Source: Lichenicoccus sp964247695 (GTDB taxonomy: Bacteria; Pseudomonadota; Alphaproteobacteria; Acetobacterales; Acetobacteraceae). Taken from it: a stretch of DNA of 64,000 nt. Positions 44,453 to 53,587 of this stretch are shown in pieces (the first letter of the stretch is position 1; each line of letters starts with the position of its first letter). Made by a program: the position numbers and the translations under genes. The notes beneath the pieces are model-generated. The model made no database searches and had not been told where the DNA came from. It saw only the letters and a list, made by a program, of their open reading frames with translations. Where the stretch lies: positions 25,602-89,601 of the forward strand of contig CAXTVI010000016.1 of NCBI GenBank assembly GCA_964247695.1, in the 5' to 3' direction.

Positions 44453-47374
44453 CTAGTCGGCGGCTTCCGACAGCTCCTCCACTGGCGGGCAGGAGCAGAT
44501 CAGGTTGCGGTCGCCGTAGCTGTTGTCGAGACGGCCGACCGGGGGGAAATACTTGTCGGTGCGGCGCGCGCCGGCCGGGAAGCAGCCCTCCTCGCGTGAA
44601 TAGGCGCGGTGCCAGTCCACCGCCAGCAGGTCGGCAACCGTATGCGGCGCATGGCGCAGCGCGCTGTCGGCGGCGGTAATCCGGCCCTGCTCGATGAAGC
44701 GGATTTCGGCGCGGATCGAGATCATCGCCTCGCAGAACCGATCGAGCTCGGCCTGGTTCTCGCTCTCGGTCGGCTCGATCATGAAGGTGCCGGCAACCGG
44801 AAAGCTCACCGTGGGCGCGTGGAAACCATGATCGACGAGGCGCTTGGCGATGTCGTCGACGCTGATTCCGGTGACGTCCTTGATCGGGCGCAGGTCGATG
44901 ATGCATTCGTGCGCGACACGGCCGCGGGCGCCGCGATACAGCACCGGATAGTATGCGGCCAGCCGGCTCGCGATGTAGTTCGAGTTCAGGATCGCGATCT
45001 CGCTGGCCCGCCGCAGCCCCTCGCCGCCCATCAGCAGGATGTAGGCATACGAGATCGGCAGGATCGAGGCCGAGCCGTACGGCGCTGCGGACACCGCATG
45101 GCTGTCGAAGGCTTCGCTGTGCTGCGGCAGGAACGGCGCCAGATGCGCGCCGACGCCGATCGGGCCCATGCCGGGACCGCCGCCGCCATGCGGGATGCAG
45201 AACGTCTTGTGCAGGTTGAAGTGGCTGACATCGGCGCCGTAGTGGCCCGGGCGGCACAGCCCGACCTGGGCGTTGAGGTTGGCGCCGTCGAGATAGACCT
45301 GGCCCCCGGCTTCGTGCACGGCCGCGCAGATCTCGCGCACGCTCTCCTCGAACACGCCGTGCGTCGAGGGATAGGTGATCATGATCGCGGCCAGGCGCTC
45401 GGCGTGCCTGGCGATCTTGGCGTGCAGGTCGGCGACGTCGACATTGCCGCTGGCGTCGCAGCCGACCACCACGACCTGCATGCCGACCATCTGCGCGCTG
45501 GCGGGATTCGTGCCGTGCGCGGACGCCGGGATCAGGCAGATGTCGCGATGCGCTTCGCCCCGGCTGCGATGGTAGCCGCGTATAGCCAGCAGCCCGGCAT
45601 ACTCGCCCTGCGCGCCGGAATTCGGCTGCAGCGAAACCGCGTCATAGCCGCTGATCTCGCAGAGTGAAGCCTGCAACTCGGCGAACAGCCGCGCATAGCC
45701 CTGCGCCTGGTCCACCGGCGCGAACGGATGCATGTCGCAGAACCCGGGCCAGGTGATCGGCATCATCTCGACGGTGGCATTCAGCTTCATCGTGCAGGAG
45801 CCGAGCGGGATCATCGTGCGATCCAGTGCCAGGTCCTTGTCGGCCAGCCGGCGCAGGTAGCGCAGCAGGTCGGTCTCCGAGCGGTGCGCATGGAACACCG
45901 CATGGTCCAAGAAGCGGCCCTGCCGGCGCAGCTCCTGCGGGATGCCGGGCGCGATCCCGTCCAGGCGCTGCTCGATGGCGGCGACCGCGTCCTTGTCGCC
46001 GGAAACCGCCTGCCACACGGCACGCACGGTCGCCTGCGTGCTGGTCTCGTCGAGACTGATGCCGATCAGGCCGGATCTTTCGCCCACATGCCGGCGCAGG
46101 TTGAACCCGGCCGCTACCGCACGCGCGTGCACCGCATCCGCCCGGTCGCCCACGTCGATCGTCAGCGTGTCGAAGAACGCCTCGTTGCCTACGTCGATCC
46201 CGAGCGCGCGCAGACCGGCCGTCATGACCTGGGTCAACCGGTGCACCCGGCGGGCGATTGCAGTCAGACCCTCGGGCCCGTGATAGACCGCATACATCGA
46301 CGCGATCACCGCCAGCAGCACCTGCGCGGTGCAGATGTTGGAGGTCGCCTTTTCGCGGCGGATATGCTGCTCGCGGGTCTGCAGCGCAAGCCGGTAGGCA
46401 GGCTGGCCATGGCTGTCGATCGACACGCCGACGAGCCGCCCCGGCAGCGAGCGCTTGAGCGCGTCGCGCACCGCCATGTACGCGGCATGCGGGCCGCCAT
46501 AGCCCATCGGCACGCCGTAGCGCTGCATCGAGCCGATGGCGATGTCCGCCCCAAGCGCGCCCGGCGGGGTCAGCAGGCAGAGCGCCAGCGGGTCGGCGGC
46601 CATCGCCACCACCGCGCCGGCCGATTGCAGGGCCGTGATCGTGGCGCGATGATCGCGCACCGCACCGGTGCTGCCCGGGTACTGCAGCAGCGCCCCGAAC
46701 ACGGAACCGGTCTCGAGGTCGGTCGCAGGATCGCCCACCACCAGCGTCCAGCCGAGCGGCTCGGCGCGTGTGCGCAGCACCGCCAGCGTCTGCGGATGCG
46801 TGTCGGCATCGACGAAGAAACTGTTCGCGCGCACCTTGGACATGCGCCGGGCCAGCGCCATCGCCTCGGCCGCCGCCGTGGCCTCGTCGAGCAGGGAGGC
46901 ATTGGCGACGTCGAGGCCGGTCAACTCACAGACCAGCGTCTGGAAGTTCAGCAGCGCCTCCAGCCGGCCCTGGCTGATCTCGGGCTGGTACGGCGTGTAG
47001 GCGGTATACCAGGCCGGGCTCTCCAGGATGTTGCGCTGGATCACCGGCGGCAGCACGGTGCCGTGATAGCCCTGGCCGATCAGCGAGGTCAGCACCCGGT
47101 TCTCGCTCGCGATGCCGCGCAACCGGTCGAGCACCTCCGTCTCGGTCTGGCCGGGTGCCGCGTCGCCGGCCAACGGCTCCAGGATCGAAGCCGGGACGGT
47201 CTCGGCGATCAGGGTGCGCAGGTCCGGCGCCTCGACGACCCGCAGCATGGCGGCGACCTCGTCTGCGTCCGGCCCGATATGGCGCCCCATGAAGGCGTGC
47301 GCATCAGGTCCGGTGCCGGCCCAGATGTCCGCAGAGCCGCGGGGGTCAGCAGAAGCGGTCTCGATCGTGGTCAT
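44453..47374 (-). CDS. gcvP: Glycine dehydrogenase (decarboxylating), P protein
   Basis: PLP-dependent P protein of the glycine cleavage system, 973 residues in one chain of normal length. The start is the ATG at 47374, overlapping the gcvT stop (ATGA); the longer frame is a shadow of gcvT. Both halves of the homodimer-like fold are present: RHIGP early, MIPLGSCTMKLNA in the middle, and the PLP lysine in NLHKTFCIPHGGGGPGMGPIGV. It strips CO2 from glycine and loads aminomethyl on lipoyl-H protein. It lies directly behind gcvT with no gcvH between. Confidence 0.97.
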   Translation of the reverse strand: MTTIETASADPRGSADIWAGTGPDAHAFMGRHIGPDADEVAAMLRVVEAPDLRTLIAETVPASILEPLAGDAAPGQTETEVLDRLRGIASENRVLTSLIGQGYHGTVLPPVIQRNILESPAWYTAYTPYQPEISQGRLEALLNFQTLVCELTGLDVANASLLDEATAAAEAMALARRMSKVRANSFFVDADTHPQTLAVLRTRAEPLGWTLVVGDPATDLETGSVFGALLQYPGSTGAVRDHRATITALQSAGAVVAMAADPLALCLLTPPGALGADIAIGSMQRYGVPMGYGGPHAAYMAVRDALKRSLPGRLVGVSIDSHGQPAYRLALQTREQHIRREKATSNICTAQVLLAVIASMYAVYHGPEGLTAIARRVHRLTQVMTAGLRALGIDVGNEAFFDTLTIDVGDRADAVHARAVAAGFNLRRHVGERSGLIGISLDETSTQATVRAVWQAVSGDKDAVAAIEQRLDGIAPGIPQELRRQGRFLDHAVFHAHRSETDLLRYLRRLADKDLALDRTMIPLGSCTMKLNATVEMMPITWPGFCDMHPFAPVDQAQGYARLFAELQASLCEISGYDAVSLQPNSGAQGEYAGLLAIRGYHRSRGEAHRDICLIPASAHGTNPASAQMVGMQVVVVGCDASGNVDVADLHAKIARHAERLAAIMITYPSTHGVFEESVREICAAVHEAGGQVYLDGANLNAQVGLCRPGHYGADVSHFNLHKTFCIPHGGGGPGMGPIGVGAHLAPFLPQHSEAFDSHAVSAAPYGSASILPISYAYILLMGGEGLRRASEIAILNSNYIASRLAAYYPVLYRGARGRVAHECIIDLRPIKDVTGISVDDIAKRLVDHGFHAPTVSFPVAGTFMIEPTESENQAELDRFCEAMISIRAEIRFIEQGRITAADSALRHAPHTVADLLAVDWHRAYSREEGCFPAGARRTDKYFPPVGRLDNSYGDRNLICSCPPVEELSEAAD

Positions 47375-48537
47375 GCTGCTGTCCTCTTGGCGGAGCGCTT
47401 GTAGCCGGGAGCGATGAAGGGAAGCGGTGCGACACGCACGGCCACCGGGCGCGAGCGCAGGTCGGCGACCAGCAGTGTGCCGTCGGCGGCATGGCGGGCC
47501 TCGACCATCGCCATCGCCATCGGCGCGTTCAGGCTCGGGCCGAACGCGCCGGAACTGACGAGGCCGATCGGCTTGCCGGTGAAATCGGACGTCGCGAACA
47601 GCCTGGTGCCGCCACGCAGCGGCGCGCGACCCTCCGGCAGCAGCCCGACCCGGCGCCGCGCGGCCCCCGCCTCGAGTTCGGCCAGCACGACGGCCGCACC
47701 GGGGAAGCCGCCGGCGCGGCCCCCCCCGGAGCGCCGGCTTTTCTGGATCGACCATTCGAGCGCCGCCTCGACCGGGCTGGTGCCGGGATCGAGGTCGGTG
47801 CCGTACAGGCACAGCCCGGCCTCGAGTCGCAGGCTGTCGCGGGCGCCGAGGCCGATCGGCAGCACGTCCGGCTGCGCCAGCAGCGCGGCTGCGACATGCG
47901 CCACCTCCGCCTGGGGGATGCCGAGCTCGTAGCCATCCTCGCCGGTATAGCCGGAGCGCGAGACGATGCATCCGACGCCTGCGACGGTGAGCGGCCGGAC
48001 CTCCATGAAATTCATGCCGGCCGCTTCCGGGGCCAGCGCCGCAAGCGCCGCCTCGGCGCCCGGACCCTGCAGCGCCACCAGCCCACGCTCGAACAGCGGC
48101 TCGATGTCGCATGCATCCGAGAGATGCGCGCGCAGATGCAGCAGGTCGGTGTGCTTGCAGGCGGCATTCACCACCAGCAGCAGGTGGTCGCCGAGGTTGG
48201 CAACCATCAGGTCGTCGAGGATGCCGCCTCGCGGGTCGGTGAACAGGGTGTAGCGCTGACGTCCGGGTGCCACCGCCACGATGTCCGCCGGCACCAGCCG
48301 CTCCAGGGCGATGGCGGCGTCACGGATCTCACCGGACCGTGGCCGAAGCCGGATCTGCCCCATGTGCGAAACGTCGAACAGGCCGGCCTTGGCACGGGTG
48401 TGCAGGTGCTCGGTGAGGATGCCGGTCGGGTATTGCAGCGGCATGTCGTAGCCGGCGAACGGCACCATGCGAGCGCCGAGCGAGACATGCAGGGCATGCA
48501 GCGGCGTGTGTGCAATGGAGACGGCAGATTCGGCCAT
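47371..48537 (-). CDS. gcvT: Aminomethyltransferase, T protein of glycine cleavage
   Basis: Folate-dependent T protein, 388 residues, which releases ammonia and passes the methylene group to tetrahydrofolate. FAGYDMPLQYPTGILTEHLHTR, LFDVSHMGQI and SRSGYTGEDGYELGIP are its family motifs, and the catalytic Asp follows GARDSLRLEAGLCLYGTDL. A glycine riboswitch lies in the leader, 44 bases before the ATG. A run of Cs near 47720-47726 in the middle of the gene is coded without a frameshift. Co-translated with gcvP. Confidence 0.96.
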   Translation of the reverse strand: MAESAVSIAHTPLHALHVSLGARMVPFAGYDMPLQYPTGILTEHLHTRAKAGLFDVSHMGQIRLRPRSGEIRDAAIALERLVPADIVAVAPGRQRYTLFTDPRGGILDDLMVANLGDHLLLVVNAACKHTDLLHLRAHLSDACDIEPLFERGLVALQGPGAEAALAALAPEAAGMNFMEVRPLTVAGVGCIVSRSGYTGEDGYELGIPQAEVAHVAAALLAQPDVLPIGLGARDSLRLEAGLCLYGTDLDPGTSPVEAALEWSIQKSRRSGGGRAGGFPGAAVVLAELEAGAARRRVGLLPEGRAPLRGGTRLFATSDFTGKPIGLVSSGAFGPSLNAPMAMAMVEARHAADGTLLVADLRSRPVAVRVAPLPFIAPGYKRSAKRTAA

Positions 48538-48580
48538 GGGGACACACCTCGCTGGCCGGCGAACTGCCGGTCCGTTGGTG

Positions 48581-48735
48581 CCCCTTCTGTCGGTTGGCCT
48601 GAGATCGTTATCCCGTCGGCGGGCGCGCGTGACGCCACTTTCCAGAAGTTCGAGCCGGGCGGTCCTTTTGCCTGAGAGTTTCCGGGGCGGTTGCTCCTTC
48701 GGCGCCGGGTGTTACCGGTCTCTCCCGCTTCAGCC
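48581..48735 (-). ncRNA. Tandem glycine riboswitch
   Basis: On the minus strand two aptamers lie in tandem in the gcvT leader. Aptamer I (about 48659-48728) shows GCGGGAGAG, CGCCGAAGGAGCAA and AAACTCTCAGGC then AAAGGACC. Aptamer II (about 48581-48650) shows CTTCTGGAAAG pairing with CAGAAGG, plus CGCCGACGGGATAA and ATCTCAGGC. The two-aptamer layout is standard for the glycine riboswitch, an ON-switch that activates glycine cleavage when glycine is abundant. The linker is short. The core in aptamer II departs more from consensus than that in aptamer I. Confidence 0.93.
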
Positions 48736-48801
48736 CCGTCTAGATCGCTTTGCGATGCACAAAAGTCAAGAATTACCCGCTTCTTCAAGCCCCCCACTTC
48801 C

Positions 48802-49719
48802 TCAGGCACCGGGCTTCTGCAGGACCACCAGCACCTGCGGCAGCCGGGCCGGATTGTCGAGGAACTCGACCAGCCGGAACAGGTGGCCCCAGTGCTTGAC
48901 CACGTAGCCGCGCGGGATGATCGCCTCACCATAGTGTGACAGCGGGTTGGGCCGGGCGGCGGAGGCGGCGTGCAGGAACTGGCCGGCCTCGTAACGGGCA
49001 TTCTCGTGCGCCTCGTCGGTGAAGGCGTTGGCGCAGGCCTCGTACCAGCCATGCTCCAGCTTGATGCCGGAGGCCCGGCGCAGCCGCATCTCGGCGCAGA
49101 AGGCAATGAAGCGCCGGCTCTGGGTTGTCACCATCAGCAGGCCACCCGGCTTGAGCAGCCGCGCGAACTCCTCCATCCAGCGGGTGGCGAGAAATTCGTC
49201 GAGATGGCTGAACACCGACCATGACACGATCATGTCGAGGCTGGCGGCCTGCAGGATCATCGGCGGCGCCACCTGGCAGGCCAGGAAATTCACATCCGGG
49301 TTGCAGCGACGTGCCTCGGTGATGAAGCGCGATGTGCTGTCCACGCCGTACAGGTTGTCCGGATGGATGTCCTTCATGAACAGCCGCAGCATCCGGCCCC
49401 AGCCGCAGCCGAAATCCAGCAGGGTGCGGGTGGCTTCGAGCGGGCGACCGGCATAGCCGGCATAGGCCTTCACCTCGCGGAAGAAGGCATGCGCCTCGTG
49501 CAGCGAGACCTCGCCGCTATGGCCGTGCATCTCCCGCTGCGTGTCCTCGGAGGGAAACAGCGGCATCGGCACGCCCTCGATCTCCGGGATGCGCAGGCTG
49601 CTGACCAGGATGTCGAGCCAATCCTGGTCGCTGCGGTCCTGGAACGTCCTGTGCAGCCTGTCCGCTGCGTGCTGAGCGGGCTGCACCCTCTGGCCTCTGA
49701 TTTGATACGACGCCGGCAT
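48802..49719 (-). CDS. Class I SAM-dependent methyltransferase (generic)
   Basis: A 305-residue methyltransferase. The SAM motif is LLDFGCGWGRMLRLFMKDIHPDNLYGVDS; DMIVSWSVFSHLDE is motif II and LKPGGLLMVTTQSRR motif III. Upstream, an alpha-helical N-terminal region (HRTFQDRSDQDWLDILVSSL) and downstream, a C-terminal segment ending RLPQVLVVLQKPGA complete it. The type is common in polysaccharide loci. It lies 44 bases after the OGFr-like gene on the same strand, so the two may form a pair. Confidence 0.83.
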   Translation of the reverse strand: MPASYQIRGQRVQPAQHAADRLHRTFQDRSDQDWLDILVSSLRIPEIEGVPMPLFPSEDTQREMHGHSGEVSLHEAHAFFREVKAYAGYAGRPLEATRTLLDFGCGWGRMLRLFMKDIHPDNLYGVDSTSRFITEARRCNPDVNFLACQVAPPMILQAASLDMIVSWSVFSHLDEFLATRWMEEFARLLKPGGLLMVTTQSRRFIAFCAEMRLRRASGIKLEHGWYEACANAFTDEAHENARYEAGQFLHAASAARPNPLSHYGEAIIPRGYVVKHWGHLFRLVEFLDNPARLPQVLVVLQKPGA

Positions 49720-49763
49720 GAAGCACGGATAGGCCGGCGGAAGCCAGCTTTGTCCGGCGGTCG

Positions 49764-50300
49764 TCAGGAGGTGGGGGCAGCGGCCTCGCGCCAGTAGCCG
49801 AAGCTGCGCGCCCCGATCGCCTCGGCACCGGCCGGATCGGCGAACACCCGCTCCAGCCCTGCCAGCGTCAGCGCCGCCTCGTGCGCGAGCCCGGCGAGCG
49901 CCAGGCAGCGCAGGATCCGGCTGATGCGCAGCATGTTGTGGTCGCCGGATCGCATCCAGTGCGCGCGGATGACGGCCGGCACATCCACGTCGGCCGACGA
50001 GGCGCCGGGCCGACCCAGTTCACCGAGGCGGTAGAACGCCAGCATGCGCTGCCAGGAGCGGCGCAAGGCGTCCTGCAGGAGGGTGTCGCCCCTGATCTGC
50101 GCGATGTCGGAGCCGGTGAGGATGGGGGCGTCGGGGTTGAAGCCGCTGGCGTCGGGCAAAGGGAACAGCCACTGGATGTAGTCGTGCACCGCCTCGAGCC
50201 TGCGGTCGTCCCAGTCCTGGATCTGCCCGATGCTGCGCCCGCTCTGGTCGGAGCCAGAGCCGCGCAGGAAGTCGAGGATACGTGAATGTGGCTCAGCCAT
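49764..50300 (-). CDS. Opioid-growth-factor-receptor-like (OGFr_N) domain protein
   Basis: Predicted 178-residue cytosolic protein, from the ATG at 50300 with GGAG upstream. The conserved core ILDFLRG, DWDDRRLEAVHDYIQWLFPLPDAS, FNPDAPIL and LQDALRRSWQRMLAFYRL matches the OGFr N-terminal domain first named in animals and known, without function, in many bacteria. The animal repeat region is absent. A large hairpin overlaps its ribosome site. Neighbours are a methyltransferase and a GH16 protein, which tell little about function. Confidence 0.82.
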   Translation of the reverse strand: MAEPHSRILDFLRGSGSDQSGRSIGQIQDWDDRRLEAVHDYIQWLFPLPDASGFNPDAPILTGSDIAQIRGDTLLQDALRRSWQRMLAFYRLGELGRPGASSADVDVPAVIRAHWMRSGDHNMLRISRILRCLALAGLAHEAALTLAGLERVFADPAGAEAIGARSFGYWREAAAPTS

Positions 50301-50309
50301 GATGCAACT

Positions 50310-50355
50310 CCGCCGTGGCGTTCCTGGAGCATGAAACTCCGGCACGCCACGGCGG
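50310..50355 (-). promoter_or_regulatory. Long hairpin overlapping the ribosome site of the OGFr-like gene
   Basis: CCGCCGTGGCGT (50310-50321) pairs perfectly with ACGCCACGGCGG (50344-50355), a 12-base stem; the loop can pair further (GGAG with CTCC). It lies 24 bases past the GH16 stop codon. On the minus strand the stem's second half runs straight into GGAG and the ATG of the OGFr-like gene. It could terminate GH16 transcription or mask the ribosome site; no T tract follows. Confidence 0.6.
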
Positions 50356-50379
50356 ATGCCTTGTCGAGAAGGTTGAGCC

Positions 50380-52988
50380 TCAGGCCGCCATTGCCGTCGT
50401 TTCGTGGTTGGCGGCGACCAGCGTGCTGGCGCTCGTGCTCGTCGGCAGCAGCGCCTGGATGCTGCCGTTGGCCGACTTGGTGAAGTCGTAGGTCGCGGTG
50501 GCGGACGAGCCGTCGAGGGTGAGCAGCAGCACGTGGGCGCCCGCGGTGACGTCCGCGATCTGCATGCTGAACGTGCCGTCCGCCATGCCGTCATGCAGGG
50601 TTCCGAGATACTTGCCGTCCATGGTCTCGCGCAGGGTGTTGGCGCTCCCGGTGTCCTTGTCGCCCGTCACCAGGATCCTGCCGGCATCCTCGGTCAGGCT
50701 GCTGATGACGAGGCCGCTCGCGGCGGTGCTGGAGGCGGATGACGCCGGAGCGCTGCTGCTGGTGCTCGTGGTGGCGGACGTGCCGCCGGACGTGCCGGCG
50801 GCGACCGTGCCCAGGCCGGTGGTGGTGGTGCCGCTGCTGCTGGTGATGAAGCTCATGCTCGCCGTGAGGCTCGACTTGTCGAGCGTCAGCTCGAGCGTGT
50901 GCGATCCGGCAGTGGTCGGCGCCGCCAGCGTGTAGGTGAAGGCCCCATCGGGCTCATTGTCCCAGATCACGCCCTTGTAGCTGCCGTCGACGAACTCCCG
51001 CACCGTCGAGGCCTCGCCGATGTCGCGGGTGCCGACGACCACGAGCTCGCCTTTCACCTCGGTGATGCTCGTGATGGAGAACAGGCTGCTGGACGGCGCC
51101 GTCGTCGTGGTGGTGGTGGTGGTCGGATCCGTGATGCTGACCGCCGAGGAGACCGCGGTCACCACCGGGCTGCTCAGGCTGCTGGCGACCTGCACGACGT
51201 CGCCGCTGCTGGCGAGATGCAGCGAGACGGTGCCGGTGCCGTTGGTGAGGTTGACCGCCTGGTAGGCGCTCTCGACCGTTCCCGTCTTGGTCAGCACCTC
51301 GGCATAGACCGTGCTCAACCCGGTGGCGGTGATGGTTTCTGTGACGGTGACGCCGGCGCCTTTGCTCGCTTCCTGCACGCTGCCGGGAGCGGAGACCGCA
51401 ATCGTCGGCTTGGCTGCGACCGCCGGATCGGTGATGGTGACGGCGGCGGACTTCGCGATCACCGCAGGTGAGGACGTCTTGTCGACGACCTCGACATAGT
51501 CTCCGGTCTTCGCAAGATGCAGGGACACCGTGCCGGTGCCGCCGCTGCCGATCGTCACCGCCTGGAAGCCCGTCTCGACAGCGCCGGACGCGGTCAGCAC
51601 CTCGGCATAGGCGGTGGTCAGTCCGGTGGCCTTGATGGTCTCGGTGACCGTGACCCCGGCGCCGACGCTCGCCTCCTGGACGGATCCGGGCGCCGACACG
51701 GCGATAGTGGCCGAAGCAGGATTGGTGATGGTGATGGCGCTCGAGTAGGCGTTCTCCGCCGCCTTGCCCGACGTGTCGCTGGCAACGATCATGAGGTCGC
51801 CGCTGTGCTCGAAGGTCACGTTCACCGTCGCCGTGCCGGCGCTGTTCAGCTTGACGGCCGTCCAGCTCTCCTCCGCCGAATAGCCGGAGGTGAAGACCGC
51901 CTCGTAGACCGTGGCGTTCGCCGTCCCGGTAATGGTCTCGGCGACCGTAACGGCGGCGCCCGCGGTGGCTGCCTGCACGGTGCCAGGCGCCGACACGGTA
52001 ATCGCCGCGGTATCCGCGATGATGCCGGTAGTGGGGGTGCCAGTGCTGGTGCCGCCGGTGCTGGTGCCGCCGGTGCTGGTGCTGCCGGTGCTGGTGCTGC
52101 CGGTGCTGGCCGACACGCCTGACGTGGACAGGCCGGCGCGTGACATCTGCGCCGCCATCACGGTGGAGGCGCNNNNNNNNNNNNNNNNNNNNNNNNNNNN
52201 NNNNNNNNNNNNNNNNNNNNNNNNNNNNNNNNNNNNNNNNNNNNNNNNNNNNNNNNNNNNNNNNNNNNNNNNCCTGACGTGGACAGGCCGGCGCGTGACA
52301 TCTGCGCCGCCATCACGGTGGAGGCGCCGCCGGCGGTCGCGAGGTCGGCGGTCGAGGTGTACTGCGCCTCGGTGACATACATGCCGACTTTGCTGGTCTC
52401 GCTCTCGGCGCCCATCCCCATCACCTGGTTGCTGCCGCCTTGGGCGTAGTCCTTCGGAACGGTCGAACCGGTGATCTGGTAGATTTCCTTGCCGTCGATA
52501 TAGAAGGTGAGCGAGCCGGCCTCCCAATCCATCGAATAGACATTCAGCGCGGTGAGGTCGATGCCGGTGATGTTGTGCGAGCTGTAGCCGTCGCCGCCGC
52601 TGGCCGACGATTGATAATAATGCAGTGTGGAGGCCATGGAAGAAGAATTGTCGAATGTCTCCAGCATGTCCATCTCGGTGATCAGGCCGGGTGCGGCGCT
52701 GTCCAGCCACTGGTTGTCGGCACGCCACAGCAGAAGGTAGTCACCACCCGGCTGGTTCGCATATTCGTAGCGCGCGCTGTAGCTGTAGAGCCCGTAGCCT
52801 TCGCCGGCGCTGGCACCGGTCGGGTTCTGCATGATGCCCATCGGGGTGTAGTCGGTGCCGACCGAGCCGAGCCACAGGCCGTTCGAGGACAGCGAGTGCT
52901 CGTCGCTGTCGCCCCAGATATTGTTGAACGGTGTCGAAGAAAGGCTGCTGATGTCAGTGAAGTTGACATCGAAGGAACCGTTGCTCAT
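50380..52988 (-). CDS. GH16-type glycoside hydrolase with repeated beta-domains, split by an assembly gap
   Basis: N-terminal GH16-like domain (about residues 1-220) with the catalytic ExDxxE motif in ITEMDMLETFD, probably acting on beta-glucan-type chains. No classical signal peptide follows MSNGSFDVNF; type I secretion is plausible. After a Ser/Thr/Gly linker (GSTSTGGTSTGG) come one variant and two close beta-domains of about 90 residues sharing SAPGSVQEA and GAGVTVTETI, then two of about 70 residues sharing GELVVVG/GRILVTG, VREFVDG/LRETMDG and a TLDKSS/TLDGSS end. 100 N lie at 52173-52272. Removing the Ns and one copy of the flanking 55-base repeat gives 2,454 bases in frame, 817 residues. 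Confidence 0.8.
52118..52172. repeat. 55-base sequence duplicated on both sides of the gap (left copy)
   Basis: Identical to 52273-52327. In minus-strand frame it encodes ASTVMAAQMSRAGLSTS, the same peptide as the other copy. Identical contig ends this short are typical of unresolved assembly-graph junctions, so the duplication is probably not real. Confidence 0.9.
52173..52272. other. 100-N assembly gap
   Basis: Exactly 100 N, a conventional scaffold-gap length, inside the GH16 gene. The 55 bases on its two sides are identical. Removing the gap and one copy gives a continuous open frame. The true missing length is probably zero; a larger loss of linker repeats cannot be excluded. Confidence 0.95.
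52273..52327. repeat. 55-base sequence duplicated on both sides of the gap (right copy)
   Basis: Identical to 52118-52172; see the gap entry. It carries the end of the GH16 domain's linker, just after DLATAGG. Confidence 0.9.
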
Positions 52989-53587
52989 CGGCCGGCTCCC
53001 AGAACCAGGGCCCGGACCACACGATGGACGCTGCTATCGGCCGGACGCGCATCCGCGTTCCGCTTATATGATGCGTTATCGCAACGATTAATCATGTGGC
53101 TCGTCATGGCTGCAATGCTCCTGCACGATAATTATCTCGACGTAATCGCTTTCTAAATCGGAACTATCGGCTGCTGCGGGATACCTGTTTAAAACAACCG
53201 ATAACCCATTGATGCGGCAAGCCTGGAGTAGATAAACACCTGTTTTTCAATAATATCCCGGATGGGCGTCACAAAGAGATGCGACGTTTTACTCCGGGCT
53301 GGACTAAAAGCCTCGTTATGGCGTCTGGAAGGTTTTAATTCACTTTTCCGATAACAGCGTCGAGAGCTTCACTAGAGGCCTTGTTCGGAAATCGCAACTG
53401 AATCCGACAGGAAAATCACGCAAATTTACCGATATCGTGATCCTGCCTCGCAGCAAGTTGTTCGATCAAGTGCTGATTTCGGAAGCACACTGTAAAATAC
53501 AGTATTTCCATGAAAGTGTGACTGCTGCTCACTTCGCTGGAATGCCGAACAGCCGGACCGGACCGACCGCTGCTTCGCCGCGCTATA
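52989..53587. other. Low-GC intergenic region of about 600 bases, no gene seen
   Basis: This stretch is visibly poorer in G and C than the rest of the window, above all between 53040 and 53540, and I find no frame with a credible protein. It should hold the promoter of the GH16 gene. It contains a perfect inverted repeat, ACTGTAAAATACAGT, at 53489-53503, and several copies of CGATAAC-like words (53182, 53345 regions). A regulatory region or relic of transferred DNA are both possible. Confidence 0.55.

Noticed and set aside
47371..48112. N-terminal extension of gcvP up to 1,219 residues
   Set aside because: The extra part is gcvT read in another frame; the ATGA overlap gives the normal length.
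52158..52728. Apparent split of the GH16 protein into two overlapping genes
   Set aside because: The split is created by the 100 N; collapsing the identical 55-base flanks restores one frame.
53489..53503. Inverted repeat ACTGTA-AAA-TACAGT as an E. coli-type LexA operator
   Set aside because: The CTG-CAG spacing is seven, not ten, and the host group uses another motif.
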